Assembly (NCBI GenBank): GCA_964512635.1
Contig: CAZEJB010000065.1
Span: forward strand, 1-12,548
Length of the DNA stretch: 12,548 nt
Direction of reading: 5' to 3'
From: JADZFO01 sp964512635
GTDB lineage: Bacteria; 4484-113; JAFGCY01
Below, in pieces: positions 6,640 through 12,548 of the stretch. The position numbers were made by a program, and so were the translations under genes. Each line of letters starts with the position of its first letter. Position 1 is the first letter of the stretch. The notes below the pieces were generated by a model. The model searched no databases. It worked only from the letters and a program-made list of their open reading frames with translations, and was not told where the DNA came from.

Positions 6640-8081
6640 GCCCCGGCCAGTTCCTTCAGGTCGATGCGCTGGACCTCGCGCAGCAGCGGCCAGAGTGCTT
6701 CACGGGCAAAGTTGAAGCCGGAGACAAGCTGCTCGAAGTGCAGGCGATAAAGCGGCTCCATCGCACTGCGCTGGCTGTCCCAGTCCAGCTTGAAGCTGTC
6801 GATTTCGCGCATCTGCTCGTCGCTCAGCGCCAGCGCCGAGGGCTGCGAGCTTTGCTGTAGCGCGTTGACCACGGCGGTGCGCAGGCGCTCGGCAAGGTTC
6901 TGCGGACCGACCAGGCGAGCGCTGTCGCCGCCGTGTTCAGCCAGGAAACGCAGGGCTGAATCCAGCAGCTTCGACAGGGCGATGGACGCGATCTGGCACT
7001 CGAAGCCCGAGGCCAGCTCGGCGGTACCGCTGAGGGCAAGCAGGTGCAGGAGCTGCGTGCTGGGGTCGAGGCGCTCGCCAGGGGGCAGTTCGGCGGCGAC
7101 CGCCGCGGGCAGACCGCGCAGGCCGACAAACAGCGCCGGCTCATGCTCGGTGATCGAGTGCATCTCGATATCCCAGAACAGCTTGGCGCTGCCGGCGATC
7201 TCGCCGCGCAGGGCCAGCTCGCGCACGAGGCTCTGGGGATAGGACTTAAGCAGCCGCTGGCGCGCTGCGCTGTTGCCCTGTTTCAGCGCATGATAGGCGG
7301 CCAGTTGCTGGCCGCGCTGATGCAGATACAGTGCGTGCTGGTAGTGGATCTGGGCCCAGTCGGGGCTCAATTCAACCGCAGCCCGGTAAAGCTGAGGCAG
7401 GCCGAGACCGAGGCGGCCCGCCAGCGCGCGCGCCCGGGCGCCCTGTTCTTCAAAGTAGGCCAGCTCATGGCGCGCCGGGGGCGGTATCGGCCGACTGCCC
7501 TGCCTGCGCGCCTGCTGCGCCTCCTGCGCCATCCGCGAGAGGATCTCGCCCTGCAGCTCGAACTGCCGCTGCGGCCAGGTGTCGCCGGCGGCCTCGAGCA
7601 GCGGGACCAGCAGCAGCAGGGTCGCGCCGTCCACGGCACCGCGCTCGCGGGCTTCGATCAGCACTTCGTAGGCCTCGGCCTGCAGTTCCCAGGCGTTGAC
7701 TTCGGGGTCCATGCGGCGCTGACGCCCGGCCCAGTGCAAAAGCTGCCAGTAGCGCGGGTCGCCGGCGAAGCCGGGCTCCAGGCTGCGCAGCTCGGCGATG
7801 GACAGCAGCTCCGGCTCCATCGCCCGCTGCAGCCGGGCCCAGAGATCGTGGTTCTTCTGGCTCAGCGGCATCCCCTCGCGGCCGGCGGTGGTCAGCGCGC
7901 GGGCCAGTTCGCCGGGACGGGCACGCAGGTTCTCAAGGCCGTGCCAGGCGATCAGGTATTCCACATGCTCCTCATAAACCGCGCGTGCTTCCGGCCAGCG
8001 GGCCTGAGTCAGCGCGCTGTAGGCATCAAAGAGGGCATCGCCGGATGGCTGGTTTGGCTGGGTCTGAGGGCTGGCATCCAT
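6636..8081 (-). CDS. Alpha-helical TPR-like protein of unknown function
   Basis: The 481-aa product has no signal peptide and no membrane helix, so it should be cytoplasmic. It is almost wholly helical, rich in Leu, Ala, Gln and Glu. A TPR-like helix pair stands out at about 229-268 (LYRAAVELSPDWAQIHYQHA, then LYLHQRGQQLAAYHALKQGN), with looser helical hairpins before it (EARAVYEEHV near 31-40) and after it. I do not recognise the family. The frame extends 11 codons upstream to 8114, but I choose ATG at 8081 because TACAAT ends 7 nt before it, putting the likely transcript start at the codon itself. The start ATGGATGCC equals that of two other genes in the window. The stop TAG (6638-6636) interlocks with the TAG of the convergent MoeA-like gene through a shared CTAG, leaving no room for a terminator. 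A protein-interaction role is inferred only from the fold. Confidence 0.88.
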   Translation of the reverse strand: MDASPQTQPNQPSGDALFDAYSALTQARWPEARAVYEEHVEYLIAWHGLENLRARPGELARALTTAGREGMPLSQKNHDLWARLQRAMEPELLSIAELRSLEPGFAGDPRYWQLLHWAGRQRRMDPEVNAWELQAEAYEVLIEARERGAVDGATLLLLVPLLEAAGDTWPQRQFELQGEILSRMAQEAQQARRQGSRPIPPPARHELAYFEEQGARARALAGRLGLGLPQLYRAAVELSPDWAQIHYQHALYLHQRGQQLAAYHALKQGNSAARQRLLKSYPQSLVRELALRGEIAGSAKLFWDIEMHSITEHEPALFVGLRGLPAAVAAELPPGERLDPSTQLLHLLALSGTAELASGFECQIASIALSKLLDSALRFLAEHGGDSARLVGPQNLAERLRTAVVNALQQSSQPSALALSDEQMREIDSFKLDWDSQRSAMEPLYRLHFEQLVSGFNFAREALWPLLREVQRIDLKELAGA

Positions 8082-8088
8082 GCCCGGG

Positions 8089-8094
8089 ATTGTA
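8089..8094 (-). promoter_or_regulatory. -10 element of a probable leaderless promoter for the TPR-like gene
   Basis: TACAAT on the minus strand is followed by 7 nt (CCCGGGC) and the ATG at 8081. There is no Shine-Dalgarno sequence. The spacer shares CCCGGG with the promoter before 1265. Confidence 0.6.
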
Positions 8095-8102
8095 AGGCCG
8101 GC

Positions 8103-8130
8103 TTGCAGCAGCACTTCGCAGCGCTAGAAT
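8103..8130 (+). promoter_or_regulatory. Probable sigma70-type promoter of the lipoprotein gene
   Basis: TTGCAG (8103-8108) and TAGAAT (8125-8130) are separated by 16 nt. Transcription would start near 8137-8138, giving a leader of about 28 nt. That leader carries GGAGA at 8156-8160, 5 nt before the ATG at 8166. This is the only start in the window with both a readable -35 and a ribosome binding site. Confidence 0.55.
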
Positions 8131-8165
8131 GCTGGCACCTGCATTCAAGAATCCTGGAGAGAGAG

Positions 8166-10817
8166 ATGAAACGAAGAGAAATCCGTACAAGCGTCTGGCC
8201 CGCTCCGGCGCTGCTGGCACTGCTTGTGCTGCTGTTCGGGCTGAGCGCCTGCGGCGGCCGCACAGCCAGCGACGACAGCCTCGACTCTGCTGCGCCTGTC
8301 GAAACACTGCAGGACTCTCAAGACAGCAATGCCGCGGATTCCGCGACGCTGGCCATTCCGGCCGACCGCGTCAAGCCCTGGGAGACGGTCGATGCGGCTG
8401 GTGCGGTGATTCCGGCGACGGACAGCGCCTGGCTGCGCAGTGGCAGCGGCCCGGAGGGACGCGCGGTCAGCGGCATCAACAGCGCCAGCGAGTTTGTCGC
8501 CGGCGGCCAGTTTGACTCGGTGGATGGCGCGGTCAGCCTGAGTGGTCTGGCAGCAAGCTTTGAAGCACCGGCATCCGGCCGCTGTGTCGCCTTTTACCGG
8601 CTGCCGCTGCAGGGCGTGCAGCCTGGCGCGGCCAGCATTGACGTCAACCTGCGTCTCAACACTGTGAGCGGCGAGCTCAGCCAGTGCTGGGTCGGCGTGG
8701 CCGAATGGGGCAAGAAGGCCTGGGAGTGGCGACTGGCCCCCGAGGGCCACACGCGCTTCAGCCTGGCGGGCCGTGTGGCTCAGGGCGCGGACTTTATCAA
8801 CGATCTTGGCAATCTGCAGATCGCGGTGGTGGGCTATGACGGCGCCAGTTTTGACCTTGTCGGCATTGGCGTCAACACCCTGGCCTCAGCCGACAGCAGT
8901 GCCCCGCCGGTGCCCAGCGGCCTGAGCGCGACTCCGGTCGCCGGCGGACTGGAGCTGCAGTGGGTCCCGGTGATCGCCGCCGATCTGGCGGGCTATCGGG
9001 TCTACTACAGCAACTCGACTTTCAGCAGCACGGGCGGCAATGTCAGGCAGGTTCCGTATCTCCAGGGCTCCAACCGCCATCTGCTGGCACCGCGCAGCGG
9101 CACTACGGTGGTGCGTATCACCGCTGTCGATATCAGCGGTAATGAAAGCGCCTTGAGTGATATCGCCGCGGCAACTCCGCTGGCCGGGACCCAGCCCACG
9201 CTGGAAGTCACCACTTCGCTGGCCAGTGGCACATTCGGAGAGGCGGCCACTTTGAGCGCCAGCGGTGCGGCTCTGTATGACATCGACGCTGACGGCGACG
9301 GCATCTATGAAATCAGCGCCAGCGCCTCGGGCACGGCAGCGATCGATACCAACCAGACCGGTATCATCCGTCCCGCCGTCCGCGCCAGCAACGGCACAGC
9401 GGTGGCGCACGGCTCGGTCAGCCTGATCATTGCGGCCAACCTGCCGCCGGTGGCCGTGCTGGATGCTTCAAGCAATACGGTCCATCTGTGGGGCGACGGA
9501 CCGGTAAGCGTCAACCTTGACGCCTCCGGGAGCAGTGACGAGGATGCAGGAAGCCTGCAGTTCGCCTTTGACGGTGATGGTAACGGCAGCTTCAGCTCAA
9601 ATCAGGCCGCCGACAGCCTCAGCTTTGACTATGTCGAGCGTGGCAGCTATCTCGCGGCGGTGAAGGTCACCGACAGCGCCGGGCTGGTCGGCTATGCCAG
9701 CAGCCTGGTCGATGCCAAGTTCTTCAGCGGCTTTGGCATGGCATTCATCGCGACCACGGGCTCGATCCAGCAGGTCAACGGCGCACTGGTCACAGGCATC
9801 CCCTCGGCGGTGTACTTTGAAAGCAACAGCGGCAACCTGTTCTACTCCCGCGCCCGCGACAGCGAAGGCCGTCTCTGGCGTGATCCCTTCGCCATCGATC
9901 TCACCCCGAGCGCCGGCCAGTTCCCCTCCCTGGCTGAAATTGCCGGCCGGCCGGCCGTGGCCTACTATGACAGTTTGAGCAACAGCCTGAAGTACATTCG
10001 CTGTACCAGCAGCAGCGGCTCGCTGCAAAGCTCCTGGAGCTCGCCGCCTGTGGTCGTCGCGCCGATGACTTCGATTACGACCAATTCCATCGTACTGCTT
10101 GATGTGGGCGGTCGCCCGGCGATTGTTTACGGACGCAGCAGCGACGATAAGATCATGTACATCCGGGCCACCGGCACCGGCGAGTCTGCCGCGCACTGGC
10201 TGGCGACGCCTGTCGAGATTGACAGCGGCGCCAGTTCAGCGCATGTCAGCCTGGCGCTGGTCGACGGTAACCCGGCGATGGCCTATTACAAGAACAGCGA
10301 CATCTTCTACAAGCGCGCCACCAGCAGCGGTGGAGACCTGGCCTCTGACTGGAATGCCGTCCCCTTCAGCATCATTGGTACAGAAGATGCTATCGCGGAC
10401 ACCCCCAGCCTGTGCGTGGTGGACGGCAACCCGGCGGTCAGCTTCATCAACCCGATGAACAGCACGCGGGTCTATTACGTTCGCGCCACTAACAGCACGG
10501 GTGCGACCCAGGCGGACTGGGCGGCGCCGGTGCTGATGCCGCAAATCAGCAGCCCCTTCTTCACCGACCTGGCGCTGGTGGACGGCAAGCCGGCGGTGAT
10601 CACCTTCGGCAGCCTGATGGGCCCGACCCTGCCGCTGTTCTGCCGCTCGCGGGATGCCCAGGGCGCAACATGGGAGCGCTTCCTGCCAAGCTATTTCGTG
10701 CCTTCACTCAGCTTCAACTTCTTCCAGCCGCAGCTGATTGCCGGTGGCGACGTCCCCGGCATCATCACCAGCATCACCGGCGGTTCTGCCGTGTATCTCT
10801 ACGCGAACTTTGAGTAA
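8166..10817 (+). CDS. Secreted lipoprotein with FN3-like, PKD-like and probable seven-bladed beta-propeller regions
   Basis: The 883-aa product starts MKRREIRTSVWPAPALLALL, a basic and then hydrophobic signal peptide ending in the lipobox LSAC, so Cys29 should be lipidated and the protein anchored outside the cytoplasmic membrane. After an acidic linker comes a beta-rich region (about 60-240). An FN3-like domain follows at 245-338 (PSGLSATPVAGGLELQW, GYRVYYS, VRITAVDISGNES). Next are a degenerate PKD-like region at 343-422 with DIDADGDGIYE, a possible calcium loop, and a clear PKD-like domain at 427-518 (LDASGSSDEDAGSLQFAFDG). The last 360 residues repeat a unit like 'SLALVDGNPAMAYY...DIFYKRATSS...DW...P'. 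I count seven paired-strand units, beginning near 546, 595, 650, 702, 756, 808 and 863. The final unit is incomplete and could be closed by strands at 520-545. The ligand is unknown and no enzyme motif is seen. The ATG at 8166 has a ribosome binding site; the long open frame upstream of it is antisense to the TPR-like gene and non-coding. Confidence 0.92.
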   Translation: MKRREIRTSVWPAPALLALLVLLFGLSACGGRTASDDSLDSAAPVETLQDSQDSNAADSATLAIPADRVKPWETVDAAGAVIPATDSAWLRSGSGPEGRAVSGINSASEFVAGGQFDSVDGAVSLSGLAASFEAPASGRCVAFYRLPLQGVQPGAASIDVNLRLNTVSGELSQCWVGVAEWGKKAWEWRLAPEGHTRFSLAGRVAQGADFINDLGNLQIAVVGYDGASFDLVGIGVNTLASADSSAPPVPSGLSATPVAGGLELQWVPVIAADLAGYRVYYSNSTFSSTGGNVRQVPYLQGSNRHLLAPRSGTTVVRITAVDISGNESALSDIAAATPLAGTQPTLEVTTSLASGTFGEAATLSASGAALYDIDADGDGIYEISASASGTAAIDTNQTGIIRPAVRASNGTAVAHGSVSLIIAANLPPVAVLDASSNTVHLWGDGPVSVNLDASGSSDEDAGSLQFAFDGDGNGSFSSNQAADSLSFDYVERGSYLAAVKVTDSAGLVGYASSLVDAKFFSGFGMAFIATTGSIQQVNGALVTGIPSAVYFESNSGNLFYSRARDSEGRLWRDPFAIDLTPSAGQFPSLAEIAGRPAVAYYDSLSNSLKYIRCTSSSGSLQSSWSSPPVVVAPMTSITTNSIVLLDVGGRPAIVYGRSSDDKIMYIRATGTGESAAHWLATPVEIDSGASSAHVSLALVDGNPAMAYYKNSDIFYKRATSSGGDLASDWNAVPFSIIGTEDAIADTPSLCVVDGNPAVSFINPMNSTRVYYVRATNSTGATQADWAAPVLMPQISSPFFTDLALVDGKPAVITFGSLMGPTLPLFCRSRDAQGATWERFLPSYFVPSLSFNFFQPQLIAGGDVPGIITSITGGSAVYLYANFE

Positions 10818-10818
10818 C

Positions 10819-11301
10819 TCAACTGTCGGGATCGGCGGGGTGTGTCCCCGCCGGTCCTGGCGGGTCGGCTATCGGCAGCCACAGGCGTGTCACTGCCTGG
10901 CCGCTGTCCTCATGCAGCCGCTCATAGAGCGCTTCAAAGCCGCAGGCGCGGTAGAAGGCCAGCGCGGGGCTGTTGGCGCTGTAGACCTCCAGCTCGAGCA
11001 TCCCTCGCAGATCCATGGCATGGCGCAGCAGGGCGCGTCCCACCCCGCGGCGCTGGGCCACGGCGGCGACAAACAGACCGCTGACCTCGATCCCCTGCAG
11101 GGCGATAAAGCCCGCAATGCCCCCGTCCAGCTCGGCGAGGTAGGTATCACTGGCGGGCAGGTACTTCGGGATGATGTTCGCACGCTCGCGGGCCAGGAAG
11201 TCCCGGGGCAGGAAGTCGTAGGCCTGCGCCGTCGCGCTGTCCCAGACCGCCAGCAGGGCCGCATGATCTTCCAGGACTGCGGGGCGGATCAGCAGGTCCA
11301 T
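10819..11301 (-). CDS. GNAT-family N-acetyltransferase
   Basis: The 160-aa product has the usual size and layout of GNAT enzymes, which move an acetyl group from acetyl-CoA to an amine. It opens with a beta strand and helix (LLIRPAVLEDHAALLAVW) and an AYDFLPRDF segment. Motif A follows at 75-93: GLFVAAVAQRRGVGRALL, where Q83-R-R-G-V-G88 binds the CoA pyrophosphate. Motif B is LELEVYSANSPALAFYRACG (102-121). The layout recalls the small E. coli enzyme YjaB, but the substrate cannot be told. The last 18 residues are Pro/Asp-rich and beyond the fold. The ATG at 11301 is 2 nt after the stop of the upstream membrane protein gene, with no clear Shine-Dalgarno sequence, so translation is probably coupled. 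One base (10818) separates its stop from that of the convergent lipoprotein gene. Confidence 0.93.
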   Translation of the reverse strand: MDLLIRPAVLEDHAALLAVWDSATAQAYDFLPRDFLARERANIIPKYLPASDTYLAELDGGIAGFIALQGIEVSGLFVAAVAQRRGVGRALLRHAMDLRGMLELEVYSANSPALAFYRACGFEALYERLHEDSGQAVTRLWLPIADPPGPAGTHPADPDS

Positions 11302-11303
11302 GC

Positions 11304-11792
11304 TCAGGTGCCAGGGTGGCCGAGGGTGCGCAGCACCGCCCGGGCCAGCTTGCGCGCCTGATAGGGCTTGTCGGCAGCCCAGTCGAGGATCCACTCCCAG
11401 CCCTTGCCGCGCATGCGGCCATACCAGCGCTGCTTGCGCGCGAAGGCATAAAGCATGCTCAGGGCGAGGAAGGCCAGCGCGCCATAGAAGGCCCAGGCGG
11501 GCTGAAAGCCGGTGGGCCAGAAGGAATAGCGCGGAACAAAGCTGAGCGCCATGGCCCAGCAGGCCAGTCCGAGGACATACAGGGCGCTGTCGCCCAGCAG
11601 GCGCGGCAGGGTCACGCCGGCCAGGAATACCAGTCCCAGCAGCAGGCAGGCGCCGATGATCTGGCTTTGCAGCAGCCAGCTGCCGCCGCCCCAGAGCATG
11701 GCGCTGAAGCGCAGCAGCGCGGTGGCCAGCACGGCAAAAAAGCCGATGTCCACCAGCCAGAAGTGCTCGCGGGATACAAGTGCTCGATCCAC
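11304..11792 (-). CDS. Small integral membrane protein, four predicted helices
   Basis: The 162-aa product has hydrophobic segments at about 13-36, 43-61, 69-88 and 99-117, then a basic, aromatic soluble tail of some 45 residues (RKQRWYGRMRGKGWEWILDW) that is probably cytoplasmic. I do not recognise the family. The start is GTG at 11792: TAAACT ends 6 nt before it and there is no Shine-Dalgarno sequence, so a leaderless mRNA is likely. The gene is first in a two-gene operon with the GNAT gene (2 nt apart), so the two products may act together, but nothing in the sequence shows how. Confidence 0.87.
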   Translation of the reverse strand: MDRALVSREHFWLVDIGFFAVLATALLRFSAMLWGGGSWLLQSQIIGACLLLGLVFLAGVTLPRLLGDSALYVLGLACWAMALSFVPRYSFWPTGFQPAWAFYGALAFLALSMLYAFARKQRWYGRMRGKGWEWILDWAADKPYQARKLARAVLRTLGHPGT

Positions 11793-11853
11793 GGGCAGAG
11801 TTTAGCAGCCCCGGGCCGGCGGCGCAGAGCGTCCCCGCGCCTACAATAGCTCC
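11793..11853. promoter_or_regulatory. Divergent leaderless promoters of the membrane protein/GNAT operon and the HEPN-CBS gene
   Basis: The 61-bp gap carries TAAACT on the minus strand (11804-11799), 6 nt before the GTG at 11792, and TACAAT on the plus strand (11842-11847), 6 nt before the ATG at 11854. The hexamers are 37 bp apart, so the -35 zones of the two promoters overlap. I see no -35 consensus or ribosome binding site on either side. Confidence 0.6.
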
Positions 11854-12548
11854 ATGGATGCCGGTACCGAGTTCATCCGCCTCTTCAACGAGCTTGACGA
11901 GCACCTCAAGAAGCTGACCCGCGCCCAGCGCCTGCGCACCTTTCCCGAGCGCGTGGCCGAGGTGGGCCGGCACAATGCCTCCGTGCGGCGCTGGCGCGAC
12001 GAGCTGCGGGAGTTCTCCGAGCTGCGCAACGCAATCATCCATGACCGCTATTACCCCGAGCGCATCCTGGCCACCCCGACCACCGAGGCGGTGGAGCAGC
12101 TGCGCATGATCGTCGGCCAGATCGTCCAGCCACTGACCCTCGGCGGGCACTTCGAAAGCGCGGTGCAGACCTTCTCCGCCGCCGACAAGCTGGTGGATGT
12201 GTTGCGCTGGCTTCGGGACAAGGACTACAGCCAGGCGGTGGTCTACGACGGCGAGCTGCGTCTGTTGACGGTCAAGGGCATCGCGCGCTGGCTGACGGCG
12301 CAGACCGAGACGGAGTGTGTGATGCTGTCTGAGGCGACGGTCGAGGACGCGCTGACCTATGAACAAAGCGGCTGCTTCATCGCGATGAGCCGGAGCAATA
12401 CCCTCGACGAGGCGCGCGAGGCCTTCGAGCGCGAGCTGGCCCACGGCCAGCGCAAGCTGTATGCCATCCTGATCACCCAGAGCGGCAAGCTGAACCAGAA
12501 GCCCCTGGGCATCGTGACGCCCTGGGATTTGATTGAGCATGATACGGA
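11854..12548 (+). CDS. HEPN-like domain fused to a CBS-domain pair (C-terminus cut by window edge)
   Basis: 231 codons are visible and the frame is still open. Residues 1-95 are helical (EFIRLFNELDEHLKKLTRAQ, then VRRWRDELREFSELRNAIIH). They carry R58-N-A-I-I-H63, which fits the RNxxxH (Rx4-6H) signature of HEPN domains, many of which are RNases or toxins. Residues 103-150 (VQTFSAADKLVDVLRWL, YSQAVVYDGELRLLTVKGIA) and 176-230 (AMSRSNTLDEAREAFE, YAILITQSGKLNQKPLGIVT, PWDLIEH) fit a CBS pair (Bateman module), which usually binds adenine nucleotides. The second CBS unit looks complete, so little is probably missing. A nucleotide-sensing, possibly RNA-cleaving protein is inferred; RNase activity is unproven, and the N-terminus might be only a helical HEPN-like dimer unit. 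TACAAT ends 6 nt before the ATG, implying a leaderless mRNA. No antitoxin-like gene is visible upstream. Confidence 0.88.
   Translation, partial: MDAGTEFIRLFNELDEHLKKLTRAQRLRTFPERVAEVGRHNASVRRWRDELREFSELRNAIIHDRYYPERILATPTTEAVEQLRMIVGQIVQPLTLGGHFESAVQTFSAADKLVDVLRWLRDKDYSQAVVYDGELRLLTVKGIARWLTAQTETECVMLSEATVEDALTYEQSGCFIAMSRSNTLDEAREAFERELAHGQRKLYAILITQSGKLNQKPLGIVTPWDLIEHDT

Noticed and set aside
7044..8165. Upstream open frame continuous with the lipoprotein
   Set aside because: It is antisense to the TPR-like gene. The ATG at 8166 has a ribosome binding site and begins a textbook lipoprotein signal peptide, so that is the true start.
11302..12540. N-terminal extension of the GNAT frame on the minus strand, up to 573 codons in all
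   Set aside because: Only the part from ATG 11301 is GNAT-like. The rest is out of frame with the membrane protein gene and antisense to the HEPN-CBS gene.

Overview
This is a high-G+C, gene-dense stretch of bacterial chromosome with nine protein-coding genes, two of them cut by the window edges. I see no rRNA, tRNA, CRISPR array, insertion sequence or phage gene. The proteins point to a bacterium with an outer or cell-surface compartment: there is a lipoprotein with a long extracellular beta-rich region, along with housekeeping exonuclease VII and tryptophanase. I cannot name the phylum. The best lineage clue is the promoter style. Five, perhaps six, genes have a TAnnnT-type -10 hexamer only 6-9 nt before the start codon and no Shine-Dalgarno sequence, so they are probably transcribed as leaderless mRNAs. 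That habit is known from Deinococcus-Thermus, Actinobacteria and some other deep lineages.

Layout, left to right. The leftward block at 1-4316 holds a polytopic membrane protein (runs off the left edge), tryptophanase (tnaA) and the exonuclease VII large subunit (xseA). A 34-bp divergent promoter region separates xseA from a rightward 762-aa gene (4351-6639). This gene encodes a strongly degenerate, disorder-rich relative of the molybdenum cofactor enzyme MoeA. It meets a leftward alpha-helical, TPR-like protein gene (6636-8081) tail to tail, and the two stop codons share a CTAG. A second divergent promoter region follows, then a rightward 883-aa lipoprotein (8166-10817) with FN3-like, PKD-like and probable seven-bladed propeller regions. 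It converges, with one base between stops, on a leftward two-gene operon of a GNAT acetyltransferase (10819-11301) and a small four-helix membrane protein (11304-11792). Divergent from that operon, a HEPN-like/CBS-pair protein starts at 11854 and runs off the right edge.

How the genes relate. There is no single pathway here; most genes look like separate transcription units packed back to back or tail to tail. The items most worth following up are the MoeA-like protein that has lost its catalytic motifs and gained long charged insertions, the HEPN-CBS fusion, the leaderless promoter set (three of its genes open with the same nine bases, ATGGATGCC), and the back-to-back -10 elements between xseA and the MoeA-like gene.
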